A stretch of 5,751 nucleotides of DNA from an uncultured Clostridia bacterium (lineage in GTDB: Bacteria; Bacillota_A; Clostridia; Oscillospirales; Oscillospiraceae): positions 1-5,751 of the forward strand of contig CAMJGU010000067.1 in assembly GCA_946405325.1 (NCBI GenBank), read 5' to 3'. The notes beneath the pieces are model-generated. The model saw only the letters and a list, made by a program, of their open reading frames with translations, searched no databases and was not told where the DNA came from. Below are positions 1 to 5,454 of this stretch, in pieces. The stretch's first letter is position 1, and each line of letters begins with the position of its first letter. The translations under genes were made by a program, and so were the position numbers.

Positions 1-107
1 TGGAGTTCTTCCACAAGGTGGGCCTCGACTACGTGTCCTGCTCCCCGTTCCGTGTTCCCATCGCCCGCCTTGCCGCCGCGCAGGCCGCGATCAAGGATAT
101 GAAGTAA
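1..107 (+). CDS. ppdK: Pyruvate, phosphate dikinase, C-terminal end (partial)
   Basis: Only the last 34 codons are in the window (reading frame begins at base 3, stop TAA at 105-107). The peptide contains [19 protein letters not shown], the highly conserved end of the PEP/pyruvate-binding TIM barrel of pyruvate, phosphate dikinase. The Cys of SCSP (codon 39-41) is the known acid/base catalyst of that domain. The enzyme is cytoplasmic and interconverts pyruvate, ATP and phosphate with PEP, AMP and pyrophosphate through a phosphohistidine; in clostridia it commonly serves glycolysis or gluconeogenesis. The enzyme I domain of the PEP phosphotransferase system and PEP synthase share the fold, but the [17 protein letters not shown] string is typical of PPDK. 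An intrinsic terminator follows 14 bp after the stop, so the gene ends its transcription unit. Confidence 0.95.
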   Translation, partial: EFFHKVGLDYVSCSPFRVPIARLAAAQAAIKDMK

Positions 108-121
108 ATCCAAAGCAACAG

Positions 122-155
122 AACCCCCGATTCCGAAAGGAATCGGGGGTTTTTC
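122..155 (+). terminator. Intrinsic terminator after ppdK
   Basis: A perfect 13-bp stem (122-134 paired with 139-151) is closed by a GAAA tetraloop (135-138), and a T run (150-154) follows the G-rich 3' arm. It lies just after the ppdK stop. The core CCCCGATTCC-GAAA-GGAATCGGGG recurs almost unchanged at 2566-2589. Confidence 0.93.
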
Positions 156-184
156 TGCACAGCCGTTGGATTCTAAAAAAATAA

Positions 185-213
185 TTGAATCTTGCCGTAA
201 AACCGCATATAAT
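185..213 (+). promoter_or_regulatory. Sigma-A-type promoter of the kinase-like gene
   Basis: The -10 box is a perfect TATAAT (208-213). Exactly 17 bp upstream is TTGAAT (185-190), which matches the first four bases of the TTGACA consensus. An A-rich stretch (174-184, with seven consecutive A) sits directly upstream of the -35 box and resembles an UP element. Transcription should start near 220, giving a leader of only about 25 nt. No operator-like dyad is visible, so constitutive expression is the simplest reading. It lies 30 bp after the ppdK terminator, so the next gene has its own transcript. Confidence 0.82.
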
Positions 214-231
214 GAACATAACTACGCAAAA

Positions 232-236
232 AGGAG
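232..236 (+). promoter_or_regulatory. Ribosome binding site that decides the kinase-like gene start
   Basis: AGGAG at 232-236 lies 9 nt before ATG 246 and 6 nt before an in-frame GTG at 243. Both spacings are workable. ATG is preferred as the stronger initiator; the choice changes the protein by one residue only. Confidence 0.75.
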
Positions 237-245
237 TGATTCGTG

Positions 246-2543
246 ATGCCGCCGAAATTCCCGCCGAAATTTCCGTCGAAGCAGGAGCGCGAAAAACTGA
301 TAGAGGAGCTTACGAAGGAGGGCAAAGGGCTGACCGCAAACGACCATTATCAAAACTACGTCGCCTCGCTCCAAACGCTCAACGAGATGATGGATCACTA
401 TTATACCCCCGACGCGGACGGGAACGTGCAGCCGCTGGAGGAAAAGGGCAAGAATGATCTGACGCAGGCCATTCTGCACACCGCGAACCTCGGCGAGACG
501 TTTCTGGCGGATGTGCAGAGGCAGGGCGGCAAGCTGGACACGGGCGCGCCGGGGCTTGTCACTCAGGTGCAGGGCATGATGTCGCAGGACTATGAGATGC
601 TGAGCCTCTACGACCCCCAGAACATGGAGATGACACTGCCGGAGATCCAGCAGGACGCGCGGACGCAGGTGGTCGACCTGCGCGGGGTGTCGCTCGGCAA
701 GATGGGCAACGCCCAGTCCTCCCGCATCCCGATGACCGTGGTGGACGAGAAGGGCAGAAAGCGCAGCGGCGTGTTCACCAAGGCGTCCCACGTCAGCATC
801 CTGAAGCCCTTTGAGGATATGGCGGAGAAGGTCGCGACAGAATACGGGGATCCCGGTATCAAGCAGCAGATCGCAGAGCTGATTCCCAACTATCGCAAAT
901 ACCTGCAGGAGAGATATGATAAGGGTAGAAAGCCGCTGATCGGAAATGTGAACCCGAAGGACGCAAACGACGAAATGATCCTCGGGGAAATCTATCAGCA
1001 GATGATCGCTGTTGAAAGAACAGCCTCCTTTACGGATATTCTGCAGCGCGCAGGGATGGATGGTAAGCTGCCAAGCAACGCGTCCTTCGCCCTAAACCGC
1101 GAAATGACAAAACTGGCACGGGAACCCGCAAATTGGATCAATGGCGTCGATCTTGGACTCAAGGAAGGCGCCCGGCTCGACCAGAGAAACAGCGCCATGA
1201 GCGCCGTGGCGAACCTGCTGGGCGTTCCCAAGCTGGTGGCGCACTCCACCAACATGAAGTGCATCGACGAGGAGGGCAATGTCGTGGAGGGCACCTTCAT
1301 GGCCAAGGGGGTGGGTCTGGATCTGAGGGGGAAAGGCAACGAGCGGCTGTTCTCGCAGGTTGACAATGAGCCGTTTGAGCAGGAATCCAACCTCAACAAG
1401 GACCTTGCCGATATGCAGGTGCTGGATTTTATCTGCGGCAACGTCGACCGGCACTCGGGCAATCTGTTCTATACCGTCGATGAAAAGACGGGCAAGATCA
1501 CAGGTGCACAGGGCATCGACAACGACAGCTCGTTCGGCCTGTACAGCTCCGGCAAGGACGGGCGGAACTTCCGCCTTGCCGGCACAGACTCGCTCACGGT
1601 CGTCAGCGAGGATATGGCAAAGACGATCCGCAGCATCTCCCCGGAAATGCTCAAGTTCACCCTCCGCGGGCGCGGTCTGACGGATCAGGAGATCCAGGCC
1701 GCCTGCGGCCGCCTGCAAGAGGTCAAGGATGCGGTGAAGGAGCCGATGGAGAAGGGGGAGAGGACGACAAACGACGGGCAACTGGTTGTCAACAAGATGT
1801 CCAAAAAGCTTTCCATCATGAGCGCGGAAACCCTGCGTAAAATGCCGATCAATTCCCTTACCAACGGGAGGCGCAATTTGTTCGACCTTGTAACAGACGG
1901 GATCGAAAACGCGATGGAAGAGGCACGCAAGGCGGGCTACACCTACGTGCCGCAGAAGGAAGGGCAGAAGATCGAGCAGAAGGGGTTCAAAGAGGTGACC
2001 ACCACCAGCCGCCGCTTCACCGCCGCGGGCATCGGCGAGTCGCTGCGCGGCATGTCGCGTATGATTCGGAACGAGGTCACGGGCTTTGTCGTGACCGGCC
2101 TTTCCAAGCTCTTCCGCTCGTCCGACAAGTGGCGTGCAATGGTCTCCTCGGTCAAAGCCGCGGATCAGCTCTCGGCGCAGCTGAAGAAGGACGTCGGAGA
2201 GGACGGCGCGCTCGACCGCGAAGATCCGAAGGTCAAGGAGCAGCTCGAAAAGGCGAACAAGGCGATGGAAGCCGTCCGGAAGGCGACGCAGGAATACCTC
2301 GACAAGAAGATGAAAGAGAAAAAGGTAACGAGCCCCGACCTGCTGAAGGGCAAGAACGAGTATGAGCAAAAGCGCATCGACTACGCCCGAAAGGTGATGA
2401 AGGGCGTGGAGGAGTACGATCGGATCGCGAACCCCAAAAAGGCGGAGGATCAGGCGGAGAAGGACGCCGTCAAGAGCGGCGCGGCGCTGGCGGCGAAACG
2501 CCAGGAGAAGGCGCAGGACAAGGGCGTCGAGGTCGGCGCCTGA
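246..2543 (+). CDS. Large atypical (HipA / PI3-4-kinase-like fold) kinase-like protein
   Basis: 765 residues from ATG 246 (766 from GTG 243; residue numbers here count from the GTG). Residues 1-13 hold a PPKF tandem repeat, then about 130 mostly helical residues. The N-lobe signature is a small-residue loop with SSR at 159-161 followed by GVFTK, with K180 the candidate ATP-binding lysine. After a helical insert (about 190-300) come NSAMSAVANLLGVPKLVA (316-333) and a hinge-like EGTFMAKG (349-356). The catalytic signature is GNVDRHSGN (399-407), with D402 and N407 five apart as in HipA (D309/N314), then GIDND (424-428), with D426 as the metal-binding DFG-like acidic residue. All key residues appear intact, so activity is plausible, but whether the substrate is protein, lipid or something else is unknown. 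Residues 500-766 are charged, Lys/Glu-rich and probably helical or coiled-coil, with a short hydrophobic stretch (FVVTGLSKLF, 615-624). No signal peptide or convincing transmembrane segment is seen, so it is probably cytoplasmic or delivered by a non-Sec route. It is a single-gene unit with no HipB-like partner. The kinase fold is inferred from motifs by eye. Confidence 0.8.
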   Translation: MPPKFPPKFPSKQEREKLIEELTKEGKGLTANDHYQNYVASLQTLNEMMDHYYTPDADGNVQPLEEKGKNDLTQAILHTANLGETFLADVQRQGGKLDTGAPGLVTQVQGMMSQDYEMLSLYDPQNMEMTLPEIQQDARTQVVDLRGVSLGKMGNAQSSRIPMTVVDEKGRKRSGVFTKASHVSILKPFEDMAEKVATEYGDPGIKQQIAELIPNYRKYLQERYDKGRKPLIGNVNPKDANDEMILGEIYQQMIAVERTASFTDILQRAGMDGKLPSNASFALNREMTKLAREPANWINGVDLGLKEGARLDQRNSAMSAVANLLGVPKLVAHSTNMKCIDEEGNVVEGTFMAKGVGLDLRGKGNERLFSQVDNEPFEQESNLNKDLADMQVLDFICGNVDRHSGNLFYTVDEKTGKITGAQGIDNDSSFGLYSSGKDGRNFRLAGTDSLTVVSEDMAKTIRSISPEMLKFTLRGRGLTDQEIQAACGRLQEVKDAVKEPMEKGERTTNDGQLVVNKMSKKLSIMSAETLRKMPINSLTNGRRNLFDLVTDGIENAMEEARKAGYTYVPQKEGQKIEQKGFKEVTTTSRRFTAAGIGESLRGMSRMIRNEVTGFVVTGLSKLFRSSDKWRAMVSSVKAADQLSAQLKKDVGEDGALDREDPKVKEQLEKANKAMEAVRKATQEYLDKKMKEKKVTSPDLLKGKNEYEQKRIDYARKVMKGVEEYDRIANPKKAEDQAEKDAVKSGAALAAKRQEKAQDKGVEVGA
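249..281 (+). repeat. 12-bp tandem repeat encoding PPKF-PPKF-PSK
   Basis: Two copies of a 12-bp unit (CCGCCGAAATTC at 249-260 and CCGCCGAAATTT at 261-272) differ at one base, followed by a 9-bp degenerate third copy (273-281). It encodes the proline/lysine/phenylalanine-rich N-terminus of the kinase-like protein. Replication slippage could change the copy number without a frameshift. Confidence 0.8.
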
Positions 2544-2560
2544 TTTAAGCAAAGCAATCA

Positions 2561-2596
2561 AAAAGCCCCGATTCCGAGAGGAATCGGGGCTTTTGT
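2561..2596. terminator. Bidirectional intrinsic terminator between convergent genes
   Basis: A perfect 15-bp stem (2561-2575 paired with 2580-2594) has a GAGA loop on the plus strand. Four T end the plus-strand hairpin, and an A run starting at 2560 gives a five-T tail when read on the minus strand. It lies 17 bp after the kinase-like stop and 11 bp before the minus-strand ThDP enzyme stop, so it should serve both. Its core repeats that of the ppdK terminator at 122-155. Confidence 0.92.
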
Positions 2597-2607
2597 AATG
2601 CGGTCTT

Positions 2608-4443
2608 TTACTTCGCCTTGTGACTCTTGGCGTGGCTGGGAGTGACGTACTTGCCGTTCTCCTTCTTTACCAGCTTGCCCTCGGCGACCAGCTCGTTCGG
2701 GCTGTAGATGTCGTTGATGTTCCAGCAGCCCGGGGTCGGGACGACGATGTTCTCCATGATCGCCTCGACGAGGAAGGGCTTGCCCGCCTTGTTGGCGGCA
2801 ACGGCCTTCTCCATCGCCGGCTTGAACTCCGCCGCGCTTCCTACGCGGATGGCGTCCACGCCGTAGGCCTTCGCGACCTCGGCCCAGTTGGGACTGTAGG
2901 TCTCGCCCTCGGGGGTCTGGAACACGGTGCCGAACTTGGTGCCGTAGTTGGCGTTCTCGAGGCCCGCGATCGTGCCGAACGCGCAGTTGTTCATCACGAC
3001 CCAGGTGCAGGCGATGCCCTGCTCCACCGCGGTGGCAAGGCAGGTCGGGTTCACGCCGAAGCCGCCGTCGCCGGTGAGCGTCAGGCAGATCTTGTCCGGA
3101 GCCGCCAGCTTGCCGCCGAGCACCGCGGACGCGCCGAAGCCCATCGTGGCAAGGCCGGAGGAGTGGTGGATGGTGCCGGGCACGGTGATGTCAAACTGCT
3201 GCGCGACGCCGTTCTTGTTCCAGCCCACGTCGGTGAAGATGTGCGCGTCGGCGGGAATCGTCGCCTTGACGTCCTTGAGGATGCGTTGCGGGGTCATCGG
3301 GAAGCGGTCGTCGGAGGAGATCGCCTCGTTGCTCTTCTTGAACTCCGCCTTCGCCGCCGCGATCTTCTCGCGCAGACCCTCGCGCTTGATGCCGTTCGGG
3401 CAGATCTTCTTGGCTTCGTCCAAAATCTGGGCGAGCGCCAGCTTGAGGTCGGCGACCGCGCCGATCTCGACCGGGTAGTTGCGGCCGATCTCGGTGGGGT
3501 CAATGTCGATCTGCAGGAAGGTGGTCTTCTGCGGGTCGAAGGTCACGCCGGGATACCAGCTGGAGCTGTCGGCCTCCGCGAAGCGGGTGCCGAGACCGAG
3601 GATGACGTCGGCGTTGAGCGTGAAGCTGTGGGTGCTCTCAAGGCCCCAGAAGCCGGTCTGGCCGATCATCAGCGGGTGCAGGTCGCTCAGGCAGCCCTGG
3701 CCCATCAGCGTGCGGGACACGGGAATATCGAGGAACTCCGCGAGCGCCGCGAGCTCGTCGCTCGCCTTGGCGAGCAGGATGCCGCCGCCGGCGTGCAGGA
3801 CGGGGTTCTTGGCGTTGACCAGCTTCTCGGCGATCGCCTTTGCCGCCGCGGGATCGAGCGCGGGCTTGCAGGTGAAGTGGCTGTCGTGATGGGTGCGCTC
3901 CCAGAGATCCTCCTCGACCTCGCGGGAGAACATATCCATCGGCATGTCGATCAGCACAGGGCCTGGACGGCCGGACTCGGCAAGACGGAACGCCTTGTCC
4001 ATGATGTCGGGCAACGCCTCCGCGTCGTCCACGCGCCAGCAGCGCTTGCACACCGGCTCGAGGATCTTGTACTGGGTGGCGTCGCCGTGCATGTTGACCT
4101 CCTGATGGGGGTGCTTGCCGAAGTAATAGCTCGGCACGTCGCCGGCGATGACGACCATGGGGATGGAGTCGAACGCCGCATTGGCGACGCCGGTGAGCAC
4201 GTTGGTGATGCCAGGCCCGAGGTGGCACATGCACACGCTCGCCTTGCCCGTCACGCGGGCGTAGCCGTCCGCCGCGGTGGAGGCGACCGCCTCGTGGCGG
4301 TTGGAGATGTACTTGACCTTCTTGCTGCGGCTGAGCGCGTCCAGCATACCGATGACGGTGTGGCCGCAGAGACCGAAGACGTACTTGACGTCACGCCGCT
4401 CCAGATAGTCGACCATCAGGTCGGCAACAAGTTTCTTGCCCAT
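2608..4443 (-). CDS. Thiamine-diphosphate enzyme, acetolactate synthase-like
   Basis: 611 residues, slightly longer than typical acetolactate synthase large subunits. The order is the family's: N-terminal pyrimidine-binding domain (about 1-175) with the catalytic glutamate E51 in NRHEAVASTAADGYARVTGK, a HLGPGITNVLTG loop (74-85), a central FAD/structural-type domain (about 195-345, with GGGILLA at 219-225), and a C-terminal PP-binding domain with GDGGFGVN (458-465) and NN at 485-486, the Mg/ThDP motif. The tail (about 585-611) is lysine-rich and extends past the usual fold. Family members carry out decarboxylation and carboligation of 2-oxo acids; the product here is not determined. The presence of E51 argues against glyoxylate carboligase, and the N-terminal sequence is unlike IolD or sulfoacetaldehyde acetyltransferase as I know them. 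No small regulatory subunit (IlvN/IlvH) gene is adjacent, and the neighbours are a LysR regulator and a TIM-barrel isomerase-like gene, which suggests a catabolic rather than branched-chain biosynthetic role. The start at 4443 is fixed by a strong SD 8 nt upstream; the frame stays open to 4656 but that part overlaps the LysR gene. Confidence 0.9.
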   Translation of the reverse strand: MGKKLVADLMVDYLERRDVKYVFGLCGHTVIGMLDALSRSKKVKYISNRHEAVASTAADGYARVTGKASVCMCHLGPGITNVLTGVANAAFDSIPMVVIAGDVPSYYFGKHPHQEVNMHGDATQYKILEPVCKRCWRVDDAEALPDIMDKAFRLAESGRPGPVLIDMPMDMFSREVEEDLWERTHHDSHFTCKPALDPAAAKAIAEKLVNAKNPVLHAGGGILLAKASDELAALAEFLDIPVSRTLMGQGCLSDLHPLMIGQTGFWGLESTHSFTLNADVILGLGTRFAEADSSSWYPGVTFDPQKTTFLQIDIDPTEIGRNYPVEIGAVADLKLALAQILDEAKKICPNGIKREGLREKIAAAKAEFKKSNEAISSDDRFPMTPQRILKDVKATIPADAHIFTDVGWNKNGVAQQFDITVPGTIHHSSGLATMGFGASAVLGGKLAAPDKICLTLTGDGGFGVNPTCLATAVEQGIACTWVVMNNCAFGTIAGLENANYGTKFGTVFQTPEGETYSPNWAEVAKAYGVDAIRVGSAAEFKPAMEKAVAANKAGKPFLVEAIMENIVVPTPGCWNINDIYSPNELVAEGKLVKKENGKYVTPSHAKSHKAK

Positions 4444-4451
4444 GTTGATTA

Positions 4452-4458
4452 TCCTCCT
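4452..4458 (-). promoter_or_regulatory. Ribosome binding site of the ThDP enzyme gene
   Basis: On the minus strand this reads AGGAGGA, 8 nt before the ATG ending at 4443. It falls inside the 26-bp gap after the LysR stop, which leaves no room for a separate promoter there. The enzyme is therefore most likely translated from the LysR-containing transcript, or from a promoter inside the LysR gene. Confidence 0.85.
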
Positions 4459-4469
4459 AAAAAAGTGTT

Positions 4470-5381
4470 TTACTGAATGTTGTTGCGCAGACGGTATTCG
4501 TCGAATACCGCGCCCTGTTTTACCACATAATCGCGGAAATATGCCGCGGCGGGCGGCAGAAAGCCGTCCTTGTTCCACATCAGGTACAGCTTCCGCTTTT
4601 CGATGCCCCGCAGCGGGATCACGCGCACGTTGTACGGCGCGCCGCCCAGCGGCCACGGCGTGACCGCGATGCCGTGCCCCGCGGAGACAAGGCCGTAGAT
4701 CATGATGTCCTGCGCGCTCTCGGCGCTGATGTGCAGGCGGATGTCCTCGCTGCGCAGGTGTTCGTCAAACTCCCGGCGAAGCTGGGTGTCCTTGCTGTAG
4801 GCGATGAATTTCTCGCCGTCCAGCTCGTGCAGATCGACGCTCTCCCGCTCCGCGAAGCGGTGCCCCTGCGGGACGAGCAGCGCGTAGCTCTGCTCGCCGA
4901 TCTCGGCGCAGCCGACGCGGGGATCGTCGATCTCCGTGGCAAAGACCAGATCCACCTTGCCGACGAGCAGCTGCTCGCGCAGCGTGTAATATGTCGCCTC
5001 CTGATTGGTCTGGAGGCGCACGTCCGTTCGGTTGGTTTCGGAGACGTAGCGCACGATGATGTCCGGCAGGAACTGCGCCAGCGACGGGAAGCACGCGATC
5101 GTCACGACGCTTTTTGCCGAGTCCGCGGCGCGTTGCAGCTCATTGACGCCGTGATCCAGGATCCCCAACGCCTTGGTTACATGGGGCAGGAACATCTGCC
5201 CGTAGGGGGAGAGCACGACGTTGCGCCCGCTCTGGACAAAGAGCTTGACGTTCAGCTCCCGCTCCAGACTCTGCATGGCGTGGCTCAGCCGCGGCTGACC
5301 GACGTTCAGGACCTCTGCCGCCCGGGTGAAGTGTTCCAGCTCCGCAATGGTCTTAAAATAGTATAGATATTGCAGATTCAT
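4470..5381 (-). CDS. LysR-family transcriptional regulator
   Basis: 303 residues, the standard LysR length. The N-terminus (1-65) is a winged helix-turn-helix: LYYFKTIAELEHFTRAAEVL, recognition region VGQPRLSHAMQSLEREL (27-43), and wing KLFVQSGRNVVLSPYG (46-61). A linker helix (about 62-90) leads into the periplasmic-binding-protein-like effector domain (about 92-295), recognisable by LVGKVDLVFATE (139-150) and GLVSAGHGIAVTPWP (230-244). It should bind DNA as an oligomer in response to a small metabolite, here probably a substrate or intermediate of the neighbouring enzymes (inference). It is co-directional and sandwiched between two enzyme genes (73 bp after the TIM-barrel gene, 26 bp before the ThDP enzyme), whereas LysR genes are more often divergent from their targets. 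The start at 5381 has a GGAGA site 7 nt upstream and places the HTH at the usual position. Confidence 0.95.
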   Translation of the reverse strand: MNLQYLYYFKTIAELEHFTRAAEVLNVGQPRLSHAMQSLERELNVKLFVQSGRNVVLSPYGQMFLPHVTKALGILDHGVNELQRAADSAKSVVTIACFPSLAQFLPDIIVRYVSETNRTDVRLQTNQEATYYTLREQLLVGKVDLVFATEIDDPRVGCAEIGEQSYALLVPQGHRFAERESVDLHELDGEKFIAYSKDTQLRREFDEHLRSEDIRLHISAESAQDIMIYGLVSAGHGIAVTPWPLGGAPYNVRVIPLRGIEKRKLYLMWNKDGFLPPAAAYFRDYVVKQGAVFDEYRLRNNIQ

Positions 5382-5388
5382 AACGCGT

Positions 5389-5393
5389 TCTCC
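5389..5393 (-). promoter_or_regulatory. Ribosome binding site of the LysR gene
   Basis: The minus strand reads GGAGA 7 nt before the ATG ending at 5381. It is the only good SD-like site near the LysR N-terminus and supports that start. Confidence 0.65.
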
Positions 5394-5406
5394 GTTTCCG
5401 TTGTTT

Positions 5407-5417
5407 CGGGATTCCCG
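5407..5417. other. Small dyad in the TIM-barrel/LysR gap
   Basis: CGGGATTCCCG is a perfect 5-bp inverted repeat around one central base, 26-36 bp upstream of the LysR start. Position fits an operator for autoregulation, but it is short, has no T tail to act as a terminator, and could arise by chance in GC-rich DNA. No convincing -35/-10 pair was found for the minus strand in the 73-bp gap (5382-5454). Confidence 0.2.
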
Positions 5418-5454
5418 CGCACTGTGGGGTCATCGCGTTTGCCGTCTGAAAATC

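Noticed and set aside
108..245. Riboswitch or small RNA in the ppdK/kinase gap
   Set aside because: The gap is accounted for by the terminator, the promoter and a leader of about 25 nt, too short for a known riboswitch class. No other stable hairpin is seen.
246..2543. HipA-type toxin of a toxin-antitoxin pair
   Set aside because: The catalytic spacing resembles HipA, but the protein is much longer, lacks a HipB-like partner gene on either side, and has a strong promoter with no autoregulatory dyad.
1092..2561. 489-codon open frame on the minus strand opposite the kinase-like gene
   Set aside because: It is codon-aligned with the sense gene and has a Leu/Arg/His/Asp-rich low-information translation. 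It would begin inside the terminator hairpin and has no ribosome binding site.
2608..4443. Assignment as IolD, glyoxylate carboligase or sulfoacetaldehyde acetyltransferase
   Set aside because: The catalytic Glu is present, unlike glyoxylate carboligase, and the N-terminal region (VFGLCGHTVIGMLDAL) does not match IolD or Xsc as I remember them. A specific name would be a guess.
2620..4476. 618-codon open frame on the plus strand opposite the ThDP enzyme gene
   Set aside because: It is exactly codon-aligned with the minus-strand gene, so it stays open simply because that GC-rich gene avoids TTA, CTA and TCA codons. Its translation (Val/Leu/Asp/Arg/Gly-rich) shows no family motif.
4444..4656. 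N-terminal extension of the ThDP enzyme frame up to 4656
   Set aside because: It overlaps the end of the LysR gene. The strong SD before the ATG at 4443 and the normal family N-terminus (MGKKLVADLMVDYL) fix the start there.
4674..5366. 230-codon plus-strand frame opposite the LysR gene
   Set aside because: It has the same codon-aligned antisense origin, and the LysR gene on the other strand is unmistakable.
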